This document shows, one piece after another, positions 24,488 to 31,970 of a stretch of DNA of 32,824 nucleotides. The stretch's first letter is position 1; each line of letters begins with the position of its first letter. This stretch comes from an uncultured Dokdonia sp. GTDB lineage: Bacteria > Bacteroidota > Bacteroidia > Flavobacteriales > Flavobacteriaceae. Under the pieces are notes generated by a model. The model saw only the letters and a list, made by a program, of their open reading frames with translations. It was not told the origin of the DNA and did no database searches. The stretch is from NCBI RefSeq assembly GCF_947492815.1, contig NZ_CANLOB010000040.1, positions 1 to 32,824 of the forward strand. The letters run 5' to 3'. A program made the translations under genes and the position numbers.

Positions 24488-24979
24488 TTAATTTGTAGCC
24501 CAAAAGTAATGTAAATCTGGGTCTTTTGTAAATCCTAAGCGTTCATAAAGATGTTGCGCAGGATTTGTAGTTTCGGTTTGTATTACAATTCCTTTTTGAT
24601 GTTCTTTATGACATAACTCTTTTACTTCATTTATAAGCGCTTGCCCTATTCCTAAGTTTCTGTGGTCAGCATGGATATACAAATCGTTGAGGATATACAT
24701 GCGTTCCATACTTACGGAAGAAAAGATAGGGTAGAGTTGTGTAAAGCCTACGGCGGTTTCTGAATCTGCTTTACCGCTTCGCTCTCCCGTTGGTCGTGAA
24801 TCTCCCACGTTCGATTTCGCGAAAGCGATATAAATAACGCTATCTAGATTTGTAAGTCGTTCTTTAAGAAATGAGCGTGCTTTGTCTTCATCTGAAGATT
24901 GTCTATAAAACACACGATATCCATCAAATAAAGGGACTAAAGCTTCTAAGTCTTGTAAGGTTGCTAATCGTATATACAT
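24488..24979 (-). CDS. GNAT family N-acetyltransferase with a 15-residue in-frame insert
   Basis: A 163-residue GNAT acetyltransferase with the acetyl-CoA-binding motif A, DLYIHADHRNLGIGQALI, near residues 98-115 and the C-terminal ETTNPAQHLYERLGF. Its acceptor is unknown. Residues 56-70 (SNVGDSRPTGERSGK) are an extra segment within a beta-strand that would otherwise read IYIAFAKADSETAVGFTQLYP, typical for the family. The segment is written by a 45-nt GC-rich insert (24770-24814) inside a copy of the GCTTTCGCGAAAGC palindrome. The insert keeps the frame, so the protein may still fold with a surface loop. Cotranscription with trmD is likely (55 bp apart, same strand). Confidence 0.85.
   Translation of the reverse strand: MYIRLATLQDLEALVPLFDGYRVFYRQSSDEDKARSFLKERLTNLDSVIYIAFAKSNVGDSRPTGERSGKADSETAVGFTQLYPIFSSVSMERMYILNDLYIHADHRNLGIGQALINEVKELCHKEHQKGIVIQTETTNPAQHLYERLGFTKDPDLHYFWATN
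24768..24826. repeat. Palindrome copy 6, split by a 45-nt insert (in gene)
   Basis: GC (24768-24769) and TTTCGCGAAAGC (24815-24826) are the two parts of the palindrome. The 45 nt between them (24770-24814) begin with TTT, so the same TTT stands on both sides of the junction. Removing 45 nt restores the exact 14-mer and the uninterrupted reading frame. The insert is about 56 percent G+C, well above its surroundings. Confidence 0.8.
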
Positions 24980-24984
24980 AAAAA

Positions 24985-25010
24985 AAATCTGTACTCGAAA
25001 GTACAGATTT
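24985..25010 (-). terminator. Terminator after the coiled-coil membrane protein gene
   Basis: Perfect 11-bp stem AAATCTGTACT/AGTACAGATTT with a TTCG tetraloop on the minus strand and a following run of T. It separates the coiled-coil gene from the GNAT gene. Confidence 0.85.
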
Positions 25011-25032
25011 TAAATCTATTATTTTGGTTTGT

Positions 25033-25650
25033 TTAGCTTTTTGATTGCTTGAGTAGTTTATTACGTTCGTCTTGTAATTGTCTACCTAATTTTTGTTCTT
25101 TTTCTAAAGCTTTTCTTTTGTAATCATCAAAATCAAGTTCTAACTCATCCAATTTTCTTTTTGCTTGGCGTGTTAAGGTATTACTATTTTTAAAACGGAA
25201 TATGAATAGCAATAGCCCTAAAAATAAAATCCCAATAATACTAAACATCATAGTTTGATAACTGCCTTTACTCATTTGAGATCCGAAAAAGTTCATACTG
25301 TCTTTTTCTAAATTTGTGTCTTCCAAGCTTTTTTGAGTACTCGTAAGATTTGTGTTTAGACCATTAATTTCAGAAGCCTGGTCTTTTATGCGCTTATTAA
25401 GATTGATTATTTTAGTCTTTAAAGTAGTAACACTATCTGAAAGTTGCTTCCTGTAACGATCTAGTTTTGGTCGTTCAATAACTTTATAGCGTTTTGCTCC
25501 ATTGTTGTAATTACCACTTGATGTAATTACTTGGTCATATTGTTCTACTACCGTTTTTGGAGTAGTCTCTTCTATTTGTGGTTCTTGCGCATTTACATGT
25601 AAGAGCACACTAAAGCATAAGATTAGTAGGGAGAGTGTTCCTTTTGTCAT
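25033..25650 (-). CDS. Membrane-anchored coiled-coil protein with signal peptide
   Basis: A 205-residue protein. It has a signal peptide (MTKGTLSLLILCFSVLLHVNAQ), a periplasmic coiled coil at about residues 60-120 (RKQLSDSVTTLKTKIINLNKR onward), one membrane helix at about 133-152 (MMFSIIGILFLGLLLFIFRF), and a second charged coiled coil at the C-terminus (ELELDFDDYKRKALEKEQK). No enzyme motif is seen. Homologues in flavobacteria are, as I recall, sometimes labelled tRNA (guanine-N1)-methyltransferase because they lie beside trmD; nothing here supports that. A box reading TATTTTTG on the minus strand (25715-25722) may be its promoter element. Confidence 0.75.
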   Translation of the reverse strand: MTKGTLSLLILCFSVLLHVNAQEPQIEETTPKTVVEQYDQVITSSGNYNNGAKRYKVIERPKLDRYRKQLSDSVTTLKTKIINLNKRIKDQASEINGLNTNLTSTQKSLEDTNLEKDSMNFFGSQMSKGSYQTMMFSIIGILFLGLLLFIFRFKNSNTLTRQAKRKLDELELDFDDYKRKALEKEQKLGRQLQDERNKLLKQSKS

Positions 25651-25781
25651 GGGTTTTAGGGTATTTAGTCAGTTATACTATTTTAAATGACTAGTTCTTA
25701 GGTTTGTTTGAGGACAAAAATACTAGAAATAATCAACTTAAGTACGTTTAGAAATAAGACTTGGTTCTTTTATGTTAAAAT

Positions 25782-25812
25782 AAAAGCTCACTTTTACAAA
25801 AAGTGAGCTTTT
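25782..25812 (-). terminator. Terminator of the GAPDH gene
   Basis: 14-bp stem (25782-25795 and 25799-25812) with a 3-nt loop and T tail on the minus strand. A second perfect 11-bp A/T-rich hairpin lies just before it at 25823-25849, directly after the GAPDH stop codon. Confidence 0.85.
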
Positions 25813-25856
25813 AAATCTTGTTTTTTTCTTATAGAACGTATAAGAAAAAGAGTCTA

Positions 25857-27302
25857 TTAGTAATACGTAAAACGTCTTACTTTAGAAATATGTTTTGCAA
25901 GTCTTATTACTTGATGGCTATACCCATACTCGTTATCATACCATACATATAATACTACATTTTTTCCGCCTTCTCTTACAATAGTTGCATTACTATCATA
26001 AATACTAGGTGCAGATGATCCAACAATGTCACTAGACACAAGTTCATTGTCTATAGAATATTTTATTTGCTCAACTAAACTACCTTCAAGAGCATATTTT
26101 TTTAATGTGCTATTAAGATCTTCTGTACTAGTTTCTTTGTCTAGCTCTAAATTTAGAATTGCTAGTGATCCATTTGGAACAGGTACACGTATAGCATTTG
26201 AAGTTAATTTACCTTCAAATGTTGGGAGTGCTTTACTCACAGCCTTTCCTGCTCCTGTTTCTGTAATGACCATGTTAAGAGCAGCTGCCCTTCCTCTACG
26301 GTACTTACTATGCATATTATCTACTAAGTTTTGATCATTTGTATATGCATGTATCGTTTCTAAGTGTCCATACTTTACGCCAAAAGAATCATCCATTGCT
26401 TTAAGAACTGGAGTAATTGCATTGGTTGTACAAGAAGCAGCAGAGAAAATTGATATCTCATCTGGATTATGCTCTAGATGGTTTACACCGTGTACAATAT
26501 TAGGAATTCCTTTACCAGGAGCAGTAAGTAATACTTTAGCAACTCCTTTTCCTGCTAAGTGTCTACTTAGTGCTTCATGATCTCTAAACGCTCCTGTATT
26601 ATCAATAACAAGTGCGTCATTAATTCCATAGGTAGTGTAATCAATATCTTCTGGGGCATTTGCACTAATGACATGCACGGTTGTACCATTAATGATTAAT
26701 GCTTTTTTGTCTGCATCTACTGCAATGGTACCTGCAAAATCTCCATGTACGGAATCACTTTTAAGTAAGGATGCTCTTTTTTCTAAAACAGTAGCATCTA
26801 TCTTACCACGAGTAACAATCGCTCTAAGTCGCATTTGAGCTCCTTTCCCAGTACGCGTCATAAGCTCTCTAGCTAATAAACGGCCAATACGACCAAAACC
26901 ATATAATACAACATCTTTAGGAGTGATGTTAGTACTTGCTTTTGCGGGTTTTAATTTTTTAGCTACAAATGAAGTAGCGCTTATATGATCTTCTTCAAGA
27001 TGATATTCATAGGTAAGCTTTCCAATATCTAATTTTGCTGGCGGAAGCTCTAATGTCTTGATAGCTTCTGCAATCTCAACACTATCAAAAATAGAGATAG
27101 GCTTTTCTACAAAAGCACCTGCATACTCATGTAAATCTAAAATTTCACTTACATTTCTGTCAATGAGTTGGTTTCTAAAAAGTACTAGCTCTATAGATTT
27201 ATCATACCATAGGTCGCTTGCAATTTTAATAAAGGCAACCGCCGCTTTACGACGATCTGCTTGAAAAGAAAGTTCTGTTTCGTAAGTATCTAGATGACTC
27301 AT
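25857..27302 (-). CDS. Glyceraldehyde-3-phosphate dehydrogenase, long form
   Basis: A 481-residue GAPDH, about 150 residues longer than the classic enzyme. The first 125 residues form a helical extension (ADRRKAAVAFIKIASDLWYDKSIELVLFRN) of a type seen in Bacteroidota. The NAD-binding Rossmann start is VVLYGFGRIGRLLARELM near residues 128-145. The catalytic cysteine is about residue 291 in SAASCTTNAITPVLK, and the C-terminal WYDNEYGYSHQVIRLAKHI is typical. It interconverts glyceraldehyde 3-phosphate and 1,3-bisphosphoglycerate. Direction, cofactor preference and the role of the extension cannot be read here. It is monocistronic, with strong hairpins after its stop. Confidence 0.95.
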   Translation of the reverse strand: MSHLDTYETELSFQADRRKAAVAFIKIASDLWYDKSIELVLFRNQLIDRNVSEILDLHEYAGAFVEKPISIFDSVEIAEAIKTLELPPAKLDIGKLTYEYHLEEDHISATSFVAKKLKPAKASTNITPKDVVLYGFGRIGRLLARELMTRTGKGAQMRLRAIVTRGKIDATVLEKRASLLKSDSVHGDFAGTIAVDADKKALIINGTTVHVISANAPEDIDYTTYGINDALVIDNTGAFRDHEALSRHLAGKGVAKVLLTAPGKGIPNIVHGVNHLEHNPDEISIFSAASCTTNAITPVLKAMDDSFGVKYGHLETIHAYTNDQNLVDNMHSKYRRGRAAALNMVITETGAGKAVSKALPTFEGKLTSNAIRVPVPNGSLAILNLELDKETSTEDLNSTLKKYALEGSLVEQIKYSIDNELVSSDIVGSSAPSIYDSNATIVREGGKNVVLYVWYDNEYGYSHQVIRLAKHISKVRRFTYY

Positions 27303-27361
27303 ACTACTATTTTTGTTTTTGAATGTCGTTTTTGTTTAAGACATTCTTTTTTAATTTTCGG

Positions 27362-27369
27362 CAAAAGTA
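27362..27369 (-). promoter_or_regulatory. Putative -7 box of the GAPDH gene
   Basis: Reads TACTTTTG on the minus strand, an exact TAnnTTTG match, 60 bp upstream of the start. A TCTG at 27392-27395, 22 bp farther upstream, is one base off the -33 TTTG. Confidence 0.45.
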
Positions 27370-27405
27370 TAGATTTCAAACGTTTTCGTAACAGAAAAAA
27401 ACAAA

Positions 27406-27438
27406 AAAAAAGCGCTTTTAATTTAAAAGCGCTTTTTT
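27406..27438 (-). terminator. Terminator after the small leader-type peptide gene
   Basis: A 14-bp stem (27406-27419 and 27425-27438), core AAGCGCTTTT with AAAAGCGCTT, and a 5-nt loop, with A and T runs on the two sides. It lies 13 bp after the stop at 27451 and could work in both directions. Confidence 0.85.
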
Positions 27439-27450
27439 ATTATCATTGGA

Positions 27451-27639
27451 TTATGTGTGTTGAACCTGGCAATGTGTAGTTTGTCCCATCGATTGCCAGA
27501 CATTTTCCCAAAGATGAGCCGAATGCCAATCAGGTGCTATCCAACTTCCGCCTCCGCTACGAGTGCAGTAAACAAAACCTGCATTAACTTGTTTTTGCTC
27601 TTCTTTGCTAAGTTCATGTTTTTTTAACTTCTTAAGCAT
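27451..27639 (-). CDS. Small peptide with double-glycine-like leader (RiPP or bacteriocin-like)
   Basis: A 62-residue peptide. It starts MLKKLKKHELSKEEQKQVNA and is followed by a Gly, so the cleavage-like site is Ala-Gly at about residues 20-21. This has the shape of Bacteroidota bacteriocin-like or peptide precursor leaders, which carry an LS-x-E-E-x-K/Q-x-V motif before a Gly-Gly or Ala-Gly. The remaining 41 residues have two cysteines (25 and 58), a GGG triplet and four tryptophans, unlike a housekeeping domain. No modification enzyme or peptidase-containing ABC transporter is near. It follows the DegQ-type gene by 54 bp and is followed by a strong terminator. The call rests on leader shape only. 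Confidence 0.6.
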   Translation of the reverse strand: MLKKLKKHELSKEEQKQVNAGFVYCTRSGGGSWIAPDWHSAHLWENVWQSMGQTTHCQVQHT

Positions 27640-27693
27640 AATAATTGTTTGATTTATAGTTAATAATAATTTTCTAAATGTATTATTTTCTTT

Positions 27694-29121
27694 TTAGTTT
27701 TCAAAAATGTATCGATTTCTTTCTCCATTTTGATCTATAAAAACAATACTTATCGTTTCATTATTTCTTTTTCTATTGATGATATTTTTCACATCTTCTA
27801 TATTCGAGACTATTTCGTCGTCAATTTCAGAAATGACAAGTCCTATAAGATTACCATAGCGTCTCATTTCTGGTGAGGTATCAGAAATTACTACTCCGTG
27901 TTTAGCCTTGAATTTCTTTAGATCTTTAGGAGAAGCATTTTTTACTTGTATGCCTAAACGATTAATATCATACGTCATAGATTTTACAAGTGTTACTGGT
28001 AGTGTGATTTCTTTATTACTGCGTAATAGTGAAACTTCTACAACATCATTAGGTCGTTTAGAGCTTATATAGCCTGATAAGTCTGAGAACTTATTGATTT
28101 TTATATTATCAATTTGCTTGATGATATCTCCTGTTTGTATTCCTGCTTTTTCTGCCCCACTTTCATATTCTACTCCATCTACATAAAAGCCTTCTGTAAC
28201 AGAAATTTTTAGCGTTTTTATTTTTTGCGAAGAGAGTGATTTTATAGAGTTCCCTCTTACTCCTAAGATTCCTTTTTGTACAGAACCATATTGCATGATA
28301 TCTTCTACAATCTTACGAGCATTATTAGATGGTACAGCAAATGCATACCCAACATAAGATCCAGTTTGAGATGTGATCGCTGTATTGATTCCTATAAGTT
28401 CTCCATAGGTGTTAACTAGTGCTCCTCCGCTATTACCAGGGTTTATTGCCGCATCGGTTTGTATAAATGATTGATAATTAGAATCGTATTCATCAATATC
28501 TCTAGCTTTTGCAGAAATAATTCCTGCTGTTACCGTAGAAGTAAGGTTAAATGGATTTCCCACCGCAAGGACCCATTCTCCTACTTTTGCAGCATCGCTA
28601 TCGCCAAATGGGATATATGGTAATTCATTGCCTTCGGCATCTATTTTAATCAGCGCAATATCTGCTTTTTCGTCAGTTCCGATAAGTCTAGCTTTGTATT
28701 TGCGGTTATCGTTTAAGGCAACTTCTATTTCACTAGCACCTGCAATTACATGGTTATTTGTAATAATAAATCCATCTCCAGAGATAATAACACCACTTCC
28801 GGCACCTACAATACCTCCTCGTTGCCCACCTCCTCTCAGAAATTCCATCATGTTACGAGGTTGTTTGTATTCTTGTTTGTTACTAACGTGCACAACAGCA
28901 TTTACAGTACGCTCAGCAGCTTCTGTAAAATCAATTCCAGAACTAGCAGCTGCTGTATATGCGGTTGGGGTATATACAGGAATGCTAGAAGGTTGATTTT
29001 GAGTGAGATCAACTTGTGGAGCTGGTTCTTCAATAAATAATTTGTATGCGCCTAGGGTTATAATACCTGCTAGGACAGCAACAGAAAGTAAACTTGCTAT
29101 TTTTTTCATGGTCATTTTCAT
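27694..29121 (-). CDS. DegP/DegQ (HtrA) family periplasmic serine protease
   Basis: A protein of about 475 residues with an N-terminal membrane or signal segment (MKKIASLLSVAVLAGIITLGAYKLF), a trypsin-like protease domain and two PDZ domains. The catalytic triad is visible: His124 in ITNNHV, Asp154 in KADIALIKID and Ser231 in NPGNSGGALVN. The PDZ regions include QKGILGVRG through SLLRSNKEITLPV and a second from MTYDINRLGIQVKN to the end. It degrades or holds misfolded envelope proteins. The frame is open to 29172, but that extension has no signal character; methionines at 29121 and 29109 fit better. The small leader-type peptide gene follows. Confidence 0.9.
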   Translation of the reverse strand: MKMTMKKIASLLSVAVLAGIITLGAYKLFIEEPAPQVDLTQNQPSSIPVYTPTAYTAAASSGIDFTEAAERTVNAVVHVSNKQEYKQPRNMMEFLRGGGQRGGIVGAGSGVIISGDGFIITNNHVIAGASEIEVALNDNRKYKARLIGTDEKADIALIKIDAEGNELPYIPFGDSDAAKVGEWVLAVGNPFNLTSTVTAGIISAKARDIDEYDSNYQSFIQTDAAINPGNSGGALVNTYGELIGINTAITSQTGSYVGYAFAVPSNNARKIVEDIMQYGSVQKGILGVRGNSIKSLSSQKIKTLKISVTEGFYVDGVEYESGAEKAGIQTGDIIKQIDNIKINKFSDLSGYISSKRPNDVVEVSLLRSNKEITLPVTLVKSMTYDINRLGIQVKNASPKDLKKFKAKHGVVISDTSPEMRRYGNLIGLVISEIDDEIVSNIEDVKNIINRKRNNETISIVFIDQNGERNRYIFEN

Positions 29122-29214
29122 TAGGTAATTATATAATGTTAAAATTAAAATTTTAGTATACACGAAATTCATATTTAACTGCCTTTTAACAGCACAGGCA
29201 ATATGCTAATTCCG

Positions 29215-29222
29215 TATTTTTG
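29215..29222 (+). promoter_or_regulatory. Putative -7 box of the dapF operon
   Basis: TATTTTTG, an exact TAnnTTTG match, 20 bp before the dapF start codon. No convincing -33 TTTG is seen. Confidence 0.45.
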
Positions 29223-29241
29223 TCGTTCATCTAAGTAAAGC

Positions 29242-30024
29242 ATGACGATACCATTTAAAAAATACCAAGGAACTGGCAATGATTTTGTCATTGTTGATAA
29301 TCGACACTTATTTTTTCCCAAAGATGATACCAAACTTATAGCGACACTTTGTGATCGTAAATTTGGCATAGGGGCAGACGGTTTAATCCTTCTTGAAAAT
29401 CATGATGAGGTAGATTTTACAATGGTGTATTATAATGCAGATGGTAAGCAAAGTAGTATGTGTGGTAATGGAGGGCGATGTATAGTAGCTTTCGCGAAAG
29501 CGTTACAAATTATAGACGCTGAAACTACTTTTATGGCAATAGATGGGTTACATGAGGCATCTGTTACAGAAAATGGAATTGTACATTTAAAAATGCAAGA
29601 TGTTTCTACTATTACAACAACGTCAACGTATAGTTTTTTAGACACAGGGTCTCCTCATCATATACAGTTTGCTGAAAATTTGTCAGTGCTTAATGTGAAA
29701 GAAGAAGGTGCACGCATACGATATAGTGAATTATATGGTACTGCAGGGAGTAATATTAACTTTGTTTCTCAAGAAGAAACAAATGTATTTGCCGTAAGAA
29801 CATATGAACGTGGAGTAGAAGATGAAACATTAAGCTGTGGTACAGGCGTTACAGCAGTGGCACTTGCGATGCATCATCAAGGAAAAACAAATGCAAATCA
29901 AATACAGCTCGCTGTAGAAGGAGGTGTATTAGAGGTGAGTTTTGAAAAAGAAGCAGAAGGATACCGTAATATTTTTTTAATTGGCCCTGCGACATACGTT
30001 TTTGAAGGAGAAATAGCATGGTAA
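29242..30024 (+). CDS. dapF: Diaminopimelate epimerase
   Basis: A 260-residue enzyme that interconverts LL- and meso-diaminopimelate, needed for lysine and for peptidoglycan cross-links. The N-terminal MTIPFKKYQGTGNDFVIVDN is diagnostic. The two catalytic cysteines are Cys74 in MCGNGGRC and Cys199 in LSCGTGVTAVALA. Codons 83-87 (AFAKA), just after the first active-site loop, are written by the palindrome at 29488-29501; the loop appears to have normal length. It is the first gene of an operon with a GNAT acetyltransferase and mltG: the stop overlaps the next start by 7 bp. Confidence 0.95.
   Translation: MTIPFKKYQGTGNDFVIVDNRHLFFPKDDTKLIATLCDRKFGIGADGLILLENHDEVDFTMVYYNADGKQSSMCGNGGRCIVAFAKALQIIDAETTFMAIDGLHEASVTENGIVHLKMQDVSTITTTSTYSFLDTGSPHHIQFAENLSVLNVKEEGARIRYSELYGTAGSNINFVSQEETNVFAVRTYERGVEDETLSCGTGVTAVALAMHHQGKTNANQIQLAVEGGVLEVSFEKEAEGYRNIFLIGPATYVFEGEIAW
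29488..29501. repeat. Palindrome GCTTTCGCGAAAGC, copy 7 (in dapF)
   Basis: Exact 14-bp copy inside dapF, read as Ala-Phe-Ala-Lys-Ala (GCT TTC GCG AAA GCG). It lies nine codons after the first catalytic cysteine. Confidence 0.9.
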
Positions 30025-30563
30025 CACTTACAGGAAATAGTGTTTTTTTAAGAGCTTTAGAACCAGAAGATCTAATAACAATACATCGTATAGAAAATGA
30101 TGAACGTCTTTGGGGTTTAAGCGAAACACTTGTACCTTTTTCTTTATATAGTATCAAAGAGTATATTGCTAATGCGCACAGGGATATTTATGATATTAAA
30201 CAATTGCGTTTAGCTATTTGTAATAAAGAATCAAAAGAACTCATAGGTCTTGTTGATCTTTTTGATTATGATCCTCATAATGCAAGAGCTGGTGTGGGAA
30301 TTTTAATTGAAGCAGAAACAAATAGAGGTAAGGGCTATGGGAAAGAAACGCTAGCACTGGTGCTTGATTATGGGAAAAGACATTTAAAGTTACATCAATT
30401 GTATGCAAATGTTCTTGAAGACAATACTGCTAGCATTCAGCTTTTTACAAATGCAGGTTTTGTAAAAGCAGGAATTAAAAAAGATTGGAGAAGAATAAGT
30501 GGGGAAGGGGTTCGCTTTCGCGAAAGCTATAAAAACGAGATTTTATTTCAACATCTATTATAA
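30018..30563 (+). CDS. GNAT family N-acetyltransferase, RimJ/RimL-like
   Basis: A 181-residue acetyltransferase with the RimJ/RimL-type layout: N-terminal FLRALEPEDL, IGLVDLFDYDPHNARAGVGILI, and the acetyl-CoA motif NRGKGYGKETLALVLDYG, then the LYANVLEDNTASIQLFTNAGF segment. The acceptor is unknown; ribosomal proteins, other proteins, or small molecules are all possible. It overlaps dapF by 7 bp and ends 1 bp into mltG, so the three genes are translationally coupled. Codons 166-170 (RFRES) are written by the palindrome at 30514-30527. Confidence 0.85.
   Translation: MVTLTGNSVFLRALEPEDLITIHRIENDERLWGLSETLVPFSLYSIKEYIANAHRDIYDIKQLRLAICNKESKELIGLVDLFDYDPHNARAGVGILIEAETNRGKGYGKETLALVLDYGKRHLKLHQLYANVLEDNTASIQLFTNAGFVKAGIKKDWRRISGEGVRFRESYKNEILFQHLL
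30514..30527. repeat. Palindrome GCTTTCGCGAAAGC, copy 8 (in GNAT gene)
   Basis: Exact 14-bp copy near the 3' end of the acetyltransferase gene, read as Arg-Phe-Arg-Glu-Ser, the same frame as copy 1. Confidence 0.9.
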
Positions 30564-31606
30564 TGTATATTAAACGAATTTTATTGATCATATCACTTTT
30601 AGGAATTGTAGTCTGCGCTATTTTTGCTTACAGTGTGTATAGTGCTATTTTTTCTCCAAATACAGCTTTTGAAAATGAAGAAGCGTATCTTTTTGTAGCT
30701 TCAGATGCTACTTTTGAAGATGTAAAAGAAGATATAGCCCCTTTATTAGAAGACCTAGAATCATTTGTTACTGTGGCTGAGCGTAAGGGTTATATGACGA
30801 ATATTAAATCAGGGCATTTTGCTATAAAAAAAGGGATGAGTAATAATGATATTATCAATACCATTCGTAGTCAGAATAAACCTGTAAAGATTGCTTTTAA
30901 TAATCAAGAACGTATAGAAAATCTAGCTGGACGTATTGCGATGCAATTAGAAACAGATAGTTTGTCTTTACTTCTAGCTATGAAAGAACCTAATTTCTTA
31001 AAAGCTAATGGTTTTACAGAAGAGACAGCCTTGACAATGTATATTCCAAATAGCTATGAATTGTATTGGAATATCTCTGCAAAGGGATTTAGAGATCGAA
31101 TGCTTAAAGAGCATAAGCGTTTTTGGAATGATGCTCGAAAAGCAAAGGCTAAGTTATTAAAATTAACTCCGGAGCAGATATACGCACTAGCTTCTATAGT
31201 GCATAAAGAGACTGCTAAGGTTGATGAACGACCTCGTGTAGCGGGAGTGTATCTTAATAGGATTAAGAAAGGAATAAAACTTGATGCAGATCCAACAATT
31301 ATATTTGCTTTAAAGAAAAAAGCAAATGATTGGGATATGGTAATAAAAAGAGTTCTTTATAGGGACTTAGACATACAATCTCCATACAATACATATAGAA
31401 ATGCAGGAGTCCCTCCTGGACCTATTTTTATGCCAGATATTTCGGCTATAGATGCTGTTTTAAATGCAGAAAAACATGGTTACTATTATTTTGTTGCAGA
31501 CATTGAGCGATTTGGATATCACAAGTTTGCAAAGACACTTTCACAGCATAATGCTAATAGCGCCGCCTATAAACGTTGGATTAACAACCAAGGAGTAAGA
31601 CGTTAA
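30563..31606 (+). CDS. mltG: Endolytic transglycosylase MltG
   Basis: A 347-residue inner-membrane enzyme that cuts nascent glycan strands and sets their length. It has an N-terminal membrane helix (RILLIISLLGIVVCAIFAYSVY), a LysM-like subdomain, and the YceG/MltG catalytic domain. The catalytic glutamate is Glu216 in ALASIVHKETAKVDERPRVAGVYLNR, followed by the diagnostic LDADPTIIFAL, SPYNTYRNAGVPPGPI and YYYFVAD segments. It is the last gene of the dapF operon; its ATG overlaps the preceding stop by 1 bp. Operon partners suggest coordinated peptidoglycan precursor supply and strand processing. Confidence 0.95.
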   Translation: MYIKRILLIISLLGIVVCAIFAYSVYSAIFSPNTAFENEEAYLFVASDATFEDVKEDIAPLLEDLESFVTVAERKGYMTNIKSGHFAIKKGMSNNDIINTIRSQNKPVKIAFNNQERIENLAGRIAMQLETDSLSLLLAMKEPNFLKANGFTEETALTMYIPNSYELYWNISAKGFRDRMLKEHKRFWNDARKAKAKLLKLTPEQIYALASIVHKETAKVDERPRVAGVYLNRIKKGIKLDADPTIIFALKKKANDWDMVIKRVLYRDLDIQSPYNTYRNAGVPPGPIFMPDISAIDAVLNAEKHGYYYFVADIERFGYHKFAKTLSQHNANSAAYKRWINNQGVRR

Positions 31607-31970
31607 AAGGCGCAAAAATTCTGTTAATAACCCTGTTCCTAACTTTTGCGGTATTGTTGTTACTTGAAGACGCTTAAAGAGTAATTTTGAGTATCAATAT
31701 GATTGCACTTTAGTGTTGTATTTGACGTTTTTAAAGGGGGCAAAGATGTCATTTATGTTTTTTTAAGCTAATTTCTTAAAAGAATCTTAACGCTAAATCG
31801 ATGAAAAGCATTGAAAATAAAGGGTTTTGTTAAATGAACAGTTATTTCATCTCCTTTGTCGATTTTTATTTGGTAGATTCAAATATAGTTGTATTTTTGC
31901 CGGCCGAAATAGACAGCGCTATATAGGGTTTTAAAAGTTAAAAAAATCTTAGCAGTCGAAAAGCGATTAT
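31607..31970. other. Intergenic region with a promoter but no gene
   Basis: This 364-bp AT-rich stretch lies between mltG and the lysozyme-like gene. It holds the promoter at 31869-31899. The sequence just after mltG also contains a run of hydrophobic codons in another frame, but no usable start codon. I see no terminator of good quality after mltG. Confidence 0.5.
31869..31899 (+). promoter_or_regulatory. Bacteroidota-type promoter of the lysozyme-like gene
   Basis: A TTTG at 31869-31872 and TATTTTTG at 31892-31899, separated by 19 bp, match the -33/-7 pattern of Bacteroidota primary promoters in both sequence and spacing. It lies about 70 bp upstream of the start codon at 31971, leaving a 5' leader of roughly 65 nt. 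Confidence 0.65.

Noticed and set aside
28628..28996. Open frame of 122 codons on the plus strand opposite the DegQ-type gene
   Set aside because: It is the shadow of a well-conserved protease gene with a clear catalytic triad on the other strand.
904..30527. The palindrome as a parS or Noc-type segregation site
   Set aside because: The arms TTTC/GAAA recall parS and Noc sites, but the central spacing is 2 bp shorter and the density of one per 4 kb is far above that of parS. Kept only as an analogy.
31603..31677. A run of hydrophobic codons after mltG (LKGAKILLITLFLTFAVLL) in another frame, as if a tiny membrane peptide
   Set aside because: It has no ATG, GTG or TTG start, and the only upstream Shine-Dalgarno-like AAGGAG lies inside the end of mltG. 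I treat it as chance.
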